Source: an uncultured Bacilli bacterium
GTDB lineage: Bacteria > Bacillota_I > Bacilli_A > RF39 > UBA660
NCBI GenBank assembly: GCA_948999435.1
Contig: CARJCM010000022.1
Coordinates: 1-19,256, forward strand
DNA length: 19,256 nucleotides
Direction of reading: 5' to 3'
Part shown: one piece after another, positions 1 through 7,982 of the stretch
How the letters are laid out: each line of letters starts with the position of its first letter
How positions within the stretch are numbered: position 1 is the first letter of the stretch
Translations under genes and position numbers: made by a program
The notes under the pieces: model-generated
Databases searched by the model: none
What the model was told of the DNA's origin: nothing
The model's input: the letters and a program-made list of their open reading frames with translations, nothing else

Positions 1-12
1 TTTTATTATATC

Positions 13-39
13 AAAAAACCACACCTTTGTGGTGCGGTT
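13..39 (-). terminator. Rho-independent terminator of the PLP enzyme-dapF-murE operon
   Basis: Read on the minus strand, a 9-bp stem (AACCGCACC with GGTGTGGTT, one G-U pair) closes a 5-base loop and is followed by six T. It lies 25 bases after the murE stop codon. On the plus strand the same stem would carry an A-C mismatch and lacks a good T run, so it serves the minus-strand operon. Confidence 0.88.
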
Positions 40-64
40 CAAATTTTAATTTAGGGAAGAGCTT

Positions 65-1534
65 TTACTCTTCTAAATTAATTTTATTTTTAATTCTTTC
101 TATTTCTTCAAGTTCACTAAAATGATGTTTTTCACCTTTTATATCTTGATATTCTTCATGACCTTTACCAACCAATAGAATTAAATCACCATCTTCTGCA
201 TTTGTAATAGCATATTCTATAGCATCGCCACGATTTTCAATTTCAATATATTTAGCATTTACTTTTTTTAAGCCTACTTTAATATCATTATTAATTGATT
301 CGATACTTTCAAATCTTGGATTATCTTCTGTGATTATACATAAGTCACTAGAACCACCAATTATTTCGCCTAAATTATATCTTCTTTCTTTAGGTCGATT
401 GCCACCACCACCAAATACACTTATTAGTCTTGTTGGATTGTATGCTCTTAAAGTTTTTACTAATTCTTTCATTCCATCTTCAGTATGAGCATAATCGATT
501 AATACTTTAAATTTTGGTGTTACTAGTGCTGTTTCCATTCTTCCTCTTACTTTAACTTTTATTAAAGCATCTTTGGCTTTACTTGAATCTAAATTTAAAG
601 ATTTCATAACTGCTAGAGAACATAAAGAATTGTATACATTAAATTCTCCTGGAATACTAGTTTTAAAAGTATCATTTATTAAACCTGTAGTGGTAAATTC
701 AGAACCAAAAAAACTTTCTTCATTTATTAATCTTATATCACTAACTTTAATATCGGAAGCATTTTTTATACCATATGTTATTATTGGAACTTCTACACCT
801 TTTAAAACTTTATCTAAATGCATAGAATCATTATTTGATACCACTATTTTACTATTTAAAAATAATTTGTTCTTGCATGATACATACTCGTCCCAACTTT
901 CGTGCTCGCCAGGTCCTATATGATCTGTTGCTAAATTAGTTAATACTCCAATATCAAATATTATTCCCGCTAGACGATTTAGTTTAAATGCTTGACTAGA
1001 ACACTCCATTGTAATATGAGTAATACCACTATCTTTCATCTCTTTTAAATATTTAAAGATTTCATATGATTCTGGGGTAGTATTATTAGTATGAATAATT
1101 TTATCATTATATTTAATTCCAATACTTCCTATTAAACCACATTTAATTCCTATATTATTTAATATGTCTTTTATCATATGTGTTGTAGTAGTTTTTCCGG
1201 TTGTTCCTGTTACTCCAATCATTGTTAATTCTTCGTCTGGATTGTTAAAATATTCTTTTGATAAGTATGCTAAAGCCATTCTTGTATCTTCAACTTTTAT
1301 AACATTTATATCTTCCTTTATATCCATTATTTTAGATATAATTATAGTATTAGCACCATTTTTAATAGCATCCTTAATATAATTATGTCCATCGTTATTG
1401 TATCCTACTAAAGCAACGTATATATCATTTTTGGCTACTTTACGACTATCATACTTAATATCGTTTATTTCAGTGTCTAAGTTTCCTTTTAAAAGTGTAT
1501 AACTTATATTTTTTAGTAAATCATTTAATTTCAT
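65..1534 (-). CDS. murE: UDP-N-acetylmuramyl-tripeptide synthetase MurE (probably meso-diaminopimelate-adding)
   Basis: Cytoplasmic Mur ligase that adds the third residue of the peptidoglycan stem peptide to UDP-MurNAc-L-Ala-D-Glu using ATP. At 489 aa it has the family's usual length. Visible motifs in order are the N-terminal UDP-binding region with DSRKV near residue 29, the ATP P-loop GTTGKTTT (110-117), NTTPES (150-155), LTNLATDHI (198-206), the lysine expected to be carbamylated (K221), IDYAHTEDG (346-354), DNPR (404-407) and GKGHE (456-460). DNPR is the signature of enzymes that use meso-DAP; lysine-adding enzymes differ here. The upstream dapF agrees with DAP use. The ATG start follows AGGGAGGTAATC. 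It is the last gene of its operon, 10 bases after dapF. Function is certain; the DAP specificity is an inference from motif and context. Confidence 0.96.
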   Translation of the reverse strand: MKLNDLLKNISYTLLKGNLDTEINDIKYDSRKVAKNDIYVALVGYNNDGHNYIKDAIKNGANTIIISKIMDIKEDINVIKVEDTRMALAYLSKEYFNNPDEELTMIGVTGTTGKTTTTHMIKDILNNIGIKCGLIGSIGIKYNDKIIHTNNTTPESYEIFKYLKEMKDSGITHITMECSSQAFKLNRLAGIIFDIGVLTNLATDHIGPGEHESWDEYVSCKNKLFLNSKIVVSNNDSMHLDKVLKGVEVPIITYGIKNASDIKVSDIRLINEESFFGSEFTTTGLINDTFKTSIPGEFNVYNSLCSLAVMKSLNLDSSKAKDALIKVKVRGRMETALVTPKFKVLIDYAHTEDGMKELVKTLRAYNPTRLISVFGGGGNRPKERRYNLGEIIGGSSDLCIITEDNPRFESIESINNDIKVGLKKVNAKYIEIENRGDAIEYAITNAEDGDLILLVGKGHEEYQDIKGEKHHFSELEEIERIKNKINLEE

Positions 1535-1544
1535 GATTACCTCC

Positions 1545-2396
1545 CTATTTTATGTGTGAAACGTCTATTTCACTTTCAAACACAAAATTACTTGGACCTT
1601 TCATGTATAATTCATCACTATATTCTATTTCTAATGGTCCACCAATTTGTTCTACAGTACAAGTATTTTCTGTTAGTCCTAACTTGTGAGCAATTACTAC
1701 AGCGGTTGAACAGCCTGTTCCACAGCCAATAGTTTCTCCTGTTCCTCGTTCCCATTCTCTGATTTTGATATAATTCTTACTTACAATTTCTGCAAATGTT
1801 ACATTGGTTTTTTTAGGAAATACATCTGTATTACATTCAATAGCAGGCCCATATTTTTCAACTTCAAAATTCATGACATTATCAACAAATATTACTGTAT
1901 GTGGATTGCCCCATGATAAACTGCTCATTTTAAATGTCTTGTCTAATATTCCAATATCCTCCATAATGAATTCTTGCTTATTAGTATTAACAGGTATTAA
2001 TTTCGGATCAAATATTGGTTTTCCTATATTGGCTTTGATATTTGATACTAAATTATTTTTATCAATAGTTAATTCTAGTCTTTTTATTCCTCCTAATGTT
2101 TCAATGGTTAAATTAGTTTTATCAGTTAATTTATGATCATATACAAACTTGCCGACACTTCTAATGGCATTTCCACACATTTCTGCTTCAGTACCATCTG
2201 GATTAAATATACGCATTCTAAAATCTGCTACGACACTTGGACATATTAGAACCATACCATCACTACCAATAGCAAAATGTCTATTGGATACAAATCTAGC
2301 TAATTCATTTAAATCATTTGGTAATTCTTGATTAATTGCATCAATATATACATAATCATTACCATATGCTTGCATTTTTGTAAATCTTATTTTCAA
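1545..2396 (-). CDS. dapF: Diaminopimelate epimerase DapF
   Basis: Converts LL-diaminopimelate to the meso form, the precursor of lysine and of the DAP residue of peptidoglycan; cofactor-independent two-base mechanism. The 283-aa protein shows the N-terminal YGNDYVYID (11-19), the first catalytic cysteine in EMCGNAIR (C74) and the second in GETIGCGTG (C225), so both active-site cysteines are kept. The start is a TTG at 2394-2396, preceded by the modest Shine-Dalgarno-like GAAGTGA; no ATG lies closer to the conserved N-terminus. It begins 11 bases after the PLP enzyme gene and ends 10 bases before murE, so the three are cotranscribed. The TTG start and weak ribosome site suggest lower expression than its neighbours, or translational coupling. 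Confidence 0.96.
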   Translation of the reverse strand: MKIRFTKMQAYGNDYVYIDAINQELPNDLNELARFVSNRHFAIGSDGMVLICPSVVADFRMRIFNPDGTEAEMCGNAIRSVGKFVYDHKLTDKTNLTIETLGGIKRLELTIDKNNLVSNIKANIGKPIFDPKLIPVNTNKQEFIMEDIGILDKTFKMSSLSWGNPHTVIFVDNVMNFEVEKYGPAIECNTDVFPKKTNVTFAEIVSKNYIKIREWERGTGETIGCGTGCSTAVVIAHKLGLTENTCTVEQIGGPLEIEYSDELYMKGPSNFVFESEIDVSHIK

Positions 2397-2407
2397 TTAA
2401 ATCACTT

Positions 2408-3586
2408 CTATTCTAATGCTTGTTTTAAATCATTTATGATGTCTTCGGCATCTTCGATTCCAACAGAAAGTCTTAATAACGTATCAGTTATTCCTAATTC
2501 ATTACGTACTTCTTCACTAACTTCAGTATGAGTTCTACTGATTGGATGTGTAATTAGACTTTCAACACCACCTAAACTTTCAGCGAATGTTATTAATTTA
2601 ATTTTATTTAATATTTTATTAACATTTTCCATGGTATCTACTCTAAATGATATCATACCACCAAAACCTGTAGATTGTTTTTTTGTTGTTTCATAATCAG
2701 GATGATCTTCAAATCCAACATAATATACTTCTTCAATATGTTTGTTATTTCTTAAAAAGTTTGCTACTTTTATAGCATTCTCTTCATGTTTTTTCATTCT
2801 TAAAGCTAAAGTTTTAATTCCTCTTAATAAAATCCAAGAATCCATTGGTCCTAATGCAGCACCATTTATATACATCCCTATTTCTAATTTTTCTCCTATA
2901 GTTTCATCTTTAACAACTACTACACCTGATAAAACATCATTGTGCCCACCTAAATATTTTGTACCACTATGAAGAACAATATCTGCACCTAAAGTTAATG
3001 GTTTTTGGAAATATGGGGTTAAGAATGTATTATCTACTACAACTATAGCTCCTATATTATGTGCTATTTCACAAATTTCTTTAATGTCTGCAACACGCAT
3101 CATTGGGTTGGTTGGTGTTTCTATAAAAATCATTTTGGTGTTTTCTTTTATTGTTCTTTTTAATAAGTCTAAATCTCTTAAATCTATTCTATTACTTTCA
3201 ACGCCATTAGGATTTAATGCTTCATCAACAACACGACAAGTACCACCATAAACATCATCAGATAATATTACGTGTTCTCCTGGTTTTAATAAAGAAAATA
3301 CTAAACACTCTGCAGCCATTCCAGATGTAACTGCAAAAGCTCGTACTCCTTCTTCTAAGATACACATTGTTCTTTCTAACTCTTCACGAGTAGGATTTAT
3401 ACATCTAGCATAATTATAATTTGTTCTATCTTCAATAGAGGGGTGCTTAAACGTTGCTGTTTGATATATTGGATAGCTTAATGATCCTGTATGTGGATCT
3501 ACCCCATTAGCACCGTGAACTACTATCGATTCTAATTTTAAATGTTCTTTTCTATCATTATTCTTATAATCTTTGAAATTTTTCAT
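2408..3586 (-). CDS. Cys/Met metabolism PLP-dependent enzyme (cystathionine gamma-synthase/lyase type)
   Basis: Fold-type I PLP enzyme of the trans-sulfuration family, 392 aa, the usual length. Visible are the phosphate/ring tyrosine motif DDVYGGT (Y113), ETPTNP (156-161), VVVDNTF with the PLP aspartate (D185), the Schiff-base lysine in HSGTKYLGGHND (K210), and the C-terminal AESLGGVESL and LLRLSVGIE motifs. Subtype (cystathionine gamma-synthase, gamma- or beta-lyase, O-acylhomoserine sulfhydrylase) cannot be fixed from sequence alone. The start chosen is the ATG at 3586, which has AAGGAGG six bases upstream; an in-frame TTG at 3607 would place that ribosome site inside the gene and is rejected. 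It is first in the operon with dapF and murE, an unusual partner for wall genes. A near-consensus promoter lies just upstream. Confidence 0.9.
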   Translation of the reverse strand: MKNFKDYKNNDRKEHLKLESIVVHGANGVDPHTGSLSYPIYQTATFKHPSIEDRTNYNYARCINPTREELERTMCILEEGVRAFAVTSGMAAECLVFSLLKPGEHVILSDDVYGGTCRVVDEALNPNGVESNRIDLRDLDLLKRTIKENTKMIFIETPTNPMMRVADIKEICEIAHNIGAIVVVDNTFLTPYFQKPLTLGADIVLHSGTKYLGGHNDVLSGVVVVKDETIGEKLEIGMYINGAALGPMDSWILLRGIKTLALRMKKHEENAIKVANFLRNNKHIEEVYYVGFEDHPDYETTKKQSTGFGGMISFRVDTMENVNKILNKIKLITFAESLGGVESLITHPISRTHTEVSEEVRNELGITDTLLRLSVGIEDAEDIINDLKQALE

Positions 3587-3623
3587 TTTTCCTCCTTGGA
3601 AACACAAGTATTTCCTTAAATCT

Positions 3624-3653
3624 AGTATACTCGAGGACTTAATTAGTTGTCAA
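3624..3653 (-). promoter_or_regulatory. SigA-type promoter of the PLP enzyme-dapF-murE operon
   Basis: TTGACA at 3648-3653, an 18-base spacer, and TATACT at 3624-3629 (minus strand). The start is expected near 3617, giving a leader of about 31 bases that includes a small GGAAA/TTTCC inverted repeat before the ribosome site. Confidence 0.82.
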
Positions 3654-3692
3654 GAAATCCCCTTTTTACTTTACACTTTTACTATATTATAT

Positions 3693-3729
3693 GAAAAAAG
3701 ACGAGAATTAATTTTTCTTATCTTTTTTC
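3693..3729 (-). terminator. Probable terminator of the folA-kinase operon
   Basis: Inverted repeat with 9-bp arms (GAAAAAAGA at 3721-3729 and TCTTTTTTC at 3693-3701, read on the minus strand) and an inner AGAA/TTCT pairing. The T-rich descending arm would serve as the U tract. It follows the kinase stop codon by four bases. It is very AT-rich, so strength is uncertain. Confidence 0.5.
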
Positions 3730-3733
3730 TAAC

Positions 3734-4294
3734 TTAATTATTATTTATCTCAAATAATTCTCTTATTTTTTTATAAGCTTCATCAAAATTATCCATAGCA
3801 AGTCTTATAACTTTAGTATTTGGTAAAGCTTCTATTTTTGGTAAAAGACTATCATATGTATTTTGTTGATTAATACTATTTTCGATACTAAATGCTTGAT
3901 AATTATGATGTTCTCTTTTTAATCTAGTTCCATATATACTTGTATCTTCTAAATATAATGATATGTAATATATTTCATAATTAAGTTGCCCTAATCTTTT
4001 TAATAATTCTTCGTATACATCATTAAAATCATAATCTTTATATCCTAATAAAGCATATACTTGCTCAGTAAAAAATGTTCTGTCAAAGATTAAGTTCATA
4101 TCACAATCTTCTATCTCTTTTAAATATTCTAGTAAAGCAAAATACATTTTTTTACTTTTTTCTTTTCCAGTTACAGTTTTATCTTTTTGACCAGATAAAC
4201 GATAAAGATTTGATGCTGGAATATTATCCCTTAAAAAATTAGTTAATGTTGTTTTTCCACATCCTTGTGGGCCTTCAATTACTATAAATTTCAT
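3734..4294 (-). CDS. P-loop (deoxy)nucleoside or nucleotide kinase, thymidylate-kinase-like
   Basis: A 186-aa soluble P-loop kinase with Walker A GPQGCGKTT (8-16) at the extreme N-terminus and the DRTFFTEQVY segment (71-80), resembling the DR-x-F substrate-binding motif of thymidylate and deoxynucleoside kinases. A basic LKRE segment in the C-terminal half could be the lid. It is not a clear match to canonical Tmk, so the phosphorylated substrate is left open. The chosen ATG at 4294 sits one base after the folA stop (TAA-T-ATG). Its AGGAGG ribosome site lies inside the last codons of folA, so translation is likely coupled. A longer in-frame start at 4339 lies inside folA and is rejected. Pairing with folA and the divergent thyA points to dTMP supply. 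Confidence 0.75.
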   Translation of the reverse strand: MKFIVIEGPQGCGKTTLTNFLRDNIPASNLYRLSGQKDKTVTGKEKSKKMYFALLEYLKEIEDCDMNLIFDRTFFTEQVYALLGYKDYDFNDVYEELLKRLGQLNYEIYYISLYLEDTSIYGTRLKREHHNYQAFSIENSINQQNTYDSLLPKIEALPNTKVIRLAMDNFDEAYKKIRELFEINNN

Positions 4295-4295
4295 A

Positions 4296-4775
4296 TTACT
4301 TCCTCCTATATCTAATATGGCTATATGATATATCACCATCTATATCTTTTATTTTTTCTTTAATATAATCTTCTTCTTTCCAAACTGGAAAATAAACATC
4401 AGCTTCAAAACACTCCGCATCTATTTCAGTTAATAATAATTCATTTGCATATGGTATAAATTGTTCATAAATAGATGCCCCACCAATAATATATACATCT
4501 TCATCTAAAGAATTTAAATAAGTTAATAACTCTTCCATATTATGGAATACTTGAACACCATCACTGTTAATATCTCGATGTGTTAAAATGATATGTTTTC
4601 TTCCTGGTAAAAGTTTTGGTAATGACTTAAAAGTATTATATCCCATAACAATAATATGATTCATTGTAGCTTCTTTAAAAAACTTTAAATCTTCTTTTAA
4701 ATGCCATATTAAATCATTATTTTTTCCAAGTTCTCTATTCTTGCCTATAGCGGCGATTAAAATTATATTTGCCAT
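4296..4775 (-). CDS. folA: Dihydrofolate reductase
   Basis: NADPH-dependent reduction of dihydrofolate to tetrahydrofolate, recycling the dihydrofolate made by thymidylate synthase. At 159 aa it has standard length. Visible are the substrate loop IWHLKEDLKFF with the catalytic acid at D29 (aligning with Asp27 of the E. coli enzyme), LLPGR with the folate-binding arginine (R59), and IIGGASIYEQF near residue 97. The cofactor-phosphate motif usually written MGRxT is MGYNT here (Y46 in place of arginine), which may alter NADPH binding. The ATG is preceded by AGGAGG. It is the first gene of a two-gene unit with the kinase and diverges from thyA across a 99-base spacer. Confidence 0.96.
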   Translation of the reverse strand: MANIILIAAIGKNRELGKNNDLIWHLKEDLKFFKEATMNHIIVMGYNTFKSLPKLLPGRKHIILTHRDINSDGVQVFHNMEELLTYLNSLDEDVYIIGGASIYEQFIPYANELLLTEIDAECFEADVYFPVWKEEDYIKEKIKDIDGDISYSHIRYRRK

Positions 4776-4791
4776 ATTATCCTCCTATTTA

Positions 4792-4820
4792 AATTTACAA
4801 AAAAAGTAGATATTTGTCAA
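4792..4820 (-). promoter_or_regulatory. Promoter of folA
   Basis: TTGACA at 4815-4820, a 17-base spacer and TAAATT at 4792-4797 (minus strand). The expected start is about 4785, within the AGGAGG ribosome site at 4781-4786, so the 5' leader would be only about 10 bases. Confidence 0.65.
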
Positions 4821-4826
4821 TTCTTA

Positions 4827-4855
4827 TTGCTTTTATTTTAAAAATTTAGTTTAAT
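4827..4855 (+). promoter_or_regulatory. Promoter of thyA
   Basis: TTGCTT at 4827-4832, a 17-base spacer and TTTAAT at 4850-4855. The expected start is near 4862, the first G of GGAGGT, leaving a leader of about 13 bases before the ATG. Confidence 0.55.
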
Positions 4856-4874
4856 TATATTGGAGGTAGTATTT

Positions 4875-5735
4875 ATGAGTAAAGGTACTAAAGGTGATAT
4901 TTACACCAAAGAAATTATTAGAAGAATATTAGATGAAGGTTGCTTAGATGAAAATCCTAGGCCAAAATATAGTGATGGAACACCTGCTCATACTTTAAGT
5001 GTTAATCATGGTATGACAACTTATGATTTAACAAAAGGTGAAAATCCGCTTATTACACTTAGACCTATTGCTGTTAAAAGTGCAATTGGTGAACTTCTTT
5101 GGATTTATCAAGATGAGTCAAATAATTTAGATGTTTTGGCAGAAAAGTATAGCGTTACTTGGTGGGATGAATGGGATATTGGTGATAGAACTATTGGAGC
5201 TTGTTATGGCGAAACTGTTAAAAGACACCATTTAATGAAGGATTTACTTGAAGGTATAAAAAAAGACCCTGATGGAAGACGACATATTATCAATATGTGG
5301 CAAGTTGAAGATTTTAAAAATAAACATGGTTTAAAACCTTGTGCTTATCAAACTGTTTGGAATGTTAGACATGGTAAAGATGGAATTGATTACTTAGATA
5401 TGTGCCTATTTCAACGCTCAAGTGATTTTTTAACTGCTGGTTGTATTAATCAAGTTCAATATTTAGTTTTGCTTTATTTAATCGCTAGACATACTGGTTA
5501 TACTCCTGGAAGATTTACTTGGTTCTATAATAATATTCAAATATATGATAGACATGTAGAGCAAGCTAAAGAATTGTTAGAAAGAGAACCGATTGATTGT
5601 CAACCAGAAATTTGGCTAAATCCTGAAAAAACTAATTTTTATGATTTTACTCCTGATGATATAAAAATTAAAGGTTATCCTCGTGATGAAATAAAAAGTA
5701 AAAATCCTCAAATGAAATTTGATTTAGGTATTTAA
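4875..5735 (+). CDS. thyA: Thymidylate synthase ThyA (divergent PCAY-type)
   Basis: Methylates dUMP to dTMP with methylene-tetrahydrofolate, releasing dihydrofolate for FolA. The 286-aa protein has the catalytic cysteine in LKPCAYQTVW (C156), the phosphate-binding GRRHI (134-138), QRSSDF (180-185) and the dUMP-contacting asparagine in CINQVQY (N192). The PC-hydrophobic-Y context resembles the Bacillus ThyA/phage phi3T branch rather than the E. coli PCH type. The usual D-x-H-x-Y nucleotide-binding motif reads NIQIYDRH, with Q222 where histidine is normal. The ATG at 4875 follows GGAGGT with 7-base spacing; an in-frame TTG at 4860 would put the ribosome site inside the gene and is rejected. Monocistronic, divergent from folA, convergent with clpC. 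Confidence 0.95.
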   Translation: MSKGTKGDIYTKEIIRRILDEGCLDENPRPKYSDGTPAHTLSVNHGMTTYDLTKGENPLITLRPIAVKSAIGELLWIYQDESNNLDVLAEKYSVTWWDEWDIGDRTIGACYGETVKRHHLMKDLLEGIKKDPDGRRHIINMWQVEDFKNKHGLKPCAYQTVWNVRHGKDGIDYLDMCLFQRSSDFLTAGCINQVQYLVLLYLIARHTGYTPGRFTWFYNNIQIYDRHVEQAKELLEREPIDCQPEIWLNPEKTNFYDFTPDDIKIKGYPRDEIKSKNPQMKFDLGI

Positions 5736-5745
5736 TATAAAGATA

Positions 5746-5777
5746 AAACTGATTAGAATCTCCTAACCAGTTTTTTT
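5746..5777. terminator. Bidirectional terminator between thyA and clpC
   Basis: An 11-bp stem (arms 5746-5756 and 5763-5773) with a 6-base loop and T runs on both sides. One position is A-C on the plus strand but a G-U wobble on the minus strand. The T run on the plus side reaches into the clpC stop codon at 5776-5778. Confidence 0.85.
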
Positions 5778-7908
5778 AATTTTCTATCTTGATAGTATAT
5801 TTATCAATTATTTTGTTTATATTTCTAAAACCATATTTTGTATAATTCATTTCTTCTAATATTTTATCATAATCTGTTTTTTCATCATTTATCTTTTCTT
5901 GTAAATATTTTAATACTTCTTCTTTAGTAAATGCTTCAAAATAAATTATATCATCAAAGCGGCCTAAAAATTCTTCACTGAAGTTTTCATTTAAGTTGGA
6001 TTTATCTAAACTGCCAAAACCTACTGTTTTGTTTTTAATAGCATTTGATGTCATAAAAATAAGAGTATGAGAAAAGTCTATTTTTTCACCATGTGCATCT
6101 GTGATAAATCCTTCATCCATAATTTGTAAAAATAAGTTTAATACACTAGGATGTGATTTTTCTATTTCATCAACTAATATTACCGAATATGGATTGTATT
6201 TCACTTTATTAAATATATAATCATCATCATAGCCAACATAGCCATGAGAAACGCCAATTAATTTATTTACAGATGTTTCTAAGTTATATTCACTCATATC
6301 TAGTCTAATTAAATTCATTTTTAATGTTTCACTTAGATGTTTTACAGAAGATGTTTTTCCTACTCCACTTGGACCTAATAAAAGTAATTTTAAGTTTTTA
6401 TCTTTTTTGAAATAGATATTTAAATTGTTAATAATTTGTTTCTTGGCTTTTTCTTCACTATATATTTTTTCTTCTAAAATATTGGATACTTTAGTTAAAA
6501 TTTCTTCATAGTTTAAAAACATCGGAATATTACTTTTATTTTCTATTACTTTTAAAATATCATTTTTGGTTATTTCTTCGTTACTTGTTTTATTCTCTTG
6601 TTCTTTGGATTCTAATTTACTTATCTTTTCACATATATTTAGAGCTTCATCATATAAACCATTCTTAACTTTTTCTTCTTTTTCTTTTTTTAGTGCTTTT
6701 AATTTATTAATGCTTTCCTTATCTGTTTTAATAATCATATTTTTTCTTTTGACATAAGCACATACACTATCTAATAAATCAATGGTTTTATCAGGATTAA
6801 AACGACCAAATAAATATTTATTACCAAGTGTTACTATATCTTCTATATTTTCACTAGTTATTTTTAAATTATGATGATGTTCATAGCTATCTTTTAAACC
6901 ACTTATTATATCTTTGGTTTCTTCTAAATTAGGTTCATTAACTTTAATTATTTCAAATCTACGCTCTAAAGCTTTATCTTTCGCGATAAATTTTTCATAT
7001 TCCCTAGTTGTTGTAGCTCCAATTACTCTTATTTCTCCTCTTGCTAAATATGGTTTTAAAATATCTCCAGCATTTATAGCGCCTTCAGCTCCACCAGCAT
7101 TTACCATAGAATGAACTTCATCAATAAATAAAATAATATTTTTGTTTTTAATAACTTCTTTTATAATCTTGGTAAGCCTTTCTTCAAACTCTCCACGATA
7201 TTTAGTACCACTTACTAAATCTCCCATTGGTAAATCGATAATAATCTTATTTTCTAAACTGCTTGGTACTTCATGTTCTTTAATTCTTCTTGCTAATTCT
7301 TCAACAATAGCAGTTTTACCTACACCAGCTGGACCAATTAGAAGAGGATTACTTTTCTTTTTGCGTAATAATACTTCAATTAAACTATCTATTTCTTTAT
7401 CTCTGCCTATTACTTTATCAAAATTGCTTGCTTTATCATTTAATACCTCTCCAACGTTCATTATCTCTAATTTACTATTTAAAATATCATTTGGTTTTAC
7501 TTTTAATTCGTCATATAAAGAATCTATATCTATATCTAAACCAATCATAATACGAATAGCTATTCCTTCTCCTTCGTCTAACATAGCAAGTAATAAATGG
7601 CTAGCTGTTACTTCGCCTCTATTATTTTCTTTCGCATCTTCTAGAGCACATGATATGATTCTTTTAAGTAATGGTGTGTATAAATTTATTTCCATATTTT
7701 TCTTAGGAATTCCTACTACACTGATTAATTCTTCCTTAAACTTTTTATAACTTAAATGATATTCATTTAATTTTTCTTTTAAATCACTATTTTTTAATAA
7801 GGCTAATAATAAATGCTCACTTCCAACATAAGGGTGATGTAAGTTGTATCTTTCTGTTTCTGCTTCTTTTAATATTTTACTACCAATAAATCCAAAGTTA
7901 TTAAACAT
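5776..7908 (-). CDS. clpC: ClpC-like AAA+ unfoldase (Clp protease ATP-binding subunit), shortened
   Basis: Hexameric unfoldase that feeds substrates to ClpP. Domain order: Clp-N double repeat (about 1-137), D1 AAA+ with Walker A GPAGVGKT (192-199), pore loop KYRG (236-239), Walker B FIDE (261-264) and ALERRF arginine finger (313-318). A short ClpC-type middle coiled coil follows (about 400-435), with an aromatic at Y419. D2 has Walker A GPSGVGKT (512-519), pore loop GYVGYD (556-561) and Walker B VDEIEK (579-584). VGFG (629-632) sits where ClpC binds ClpP. At 710 aa it is about 100 shorter than Bacillus ClpC (about 810), mainly in the D1-N linker, before D2, and in the D2 small domain, which ends soon after KYGFRNINK. 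ctsR, mcsA and mcsB are not adjacent. The ATG follows AGGAGG. Confidence 0.9.
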   Translation of the reverse strand: MFNNFGFIGSKILKEAETERYNLHHPYVGSEHLLLALLKNSDLKEKLNEYHLSYKKFKEELISVVGIPKKNMEINLYTPLLKRIISCALEDAKENNRGEVTASHLLLAMLDEGEGIAIRIMIGLDIDIDSLYDELKVKPNDILNSKLEIMNVGEVLNDKASNFDKVIGRDKEIDSLIEVLLRKKKSNPLLIGPAGVGKTAIVEELARRIKEHEVPSSLENKIIIDLPMGDLVSGTKYRGEFEERLTKIIKEVIKNKNIILFIDEVHSMVNAGGAEGAINAGDILKPYLARGEIRVIGATTTREYEKFIAKDKALERRFEIIKVNEPNLEETKDIISGLKDSYEHHHNLKITSENIEDIVTLGNKYLFGRFNPDKTIDLLDSVCAYVKRKNMIIKTDKESINKLKALKKEKEEKVKNGLYDEALNICEKISKLESKEQENKTSNEEITKNDILKVIENKSNIPMFLNYEEILTKVSNILEEKIYSEEKAKKQIINNLNIYFKKDKNLKLLLLGPSGVGKTSSVKHLSETLKMNLIRLDMSEYNLETSVNKLIGVSHGYVGYDDDYIFNKVKYNPYSVILVDEIEKSHPSVLNLFLQIMDEGFITDAHGEKIDFSHTLIFMTSNAIKNKTVGFGSLDKSNLNENFSEEFLGRFDDIIYFEAFTKEEVLKYLQEKINDEKTDYDKILEEMNYTKYGFRNINKIIDKYTIKIEN

Positions 7909-7925
7909 GGTTATCCTCCTTTTTT

Positions 7926-7931
7926 ATTCTA
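7926..7931 (-). promoter_or_regulatory. Candidate -10 box of clpC
   Basis: TAGAAT (minus strand) lies six bases before GGAGG of the clpC ribosome site. No good -35 box is seen; the upstream region overlaps the pyk terminator. No CtsR-type heptad repeat was recognised here. Confidence 0.35.
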
Positions 7932-7944
7932 TGTATATTTAGAT

Positions 7945-7974
7945 AAAAAAAGAAGTTCTTTATTCAAAAACTTC
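7945..7974 (-). terminator. Rho-independent terminator of pyk
   Basis: On the minus strand, a 9-bp stem (arms 7966-7974 and 7952-7960, one T-G wobble) with a 5-base loop is followed by seven T (7945-7951), starting 8 bases after the pyk stop codon. Confidence 0.85.
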
Positions 7975-7982
7975 ATTATTTA

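Noticed and set aside
573..923. Plus-strand open frames opposite murE, dapF, the PLP enzyme and clpC (for example 573-923, 1804-2136, 7142-7750)
   Set aside because: They lie antisense to well-supported genes, have hydrophobic low-complexity translations typical of AT-rich antisense, and lack ribosome sites.
3587..3607. TTG start at 3607 for the PLP enzyme (seven residues longer)
   Set aside because: The strong AAGGAGG would then be inside the coding region; the ATG at 3586 has ideal spacing from it.
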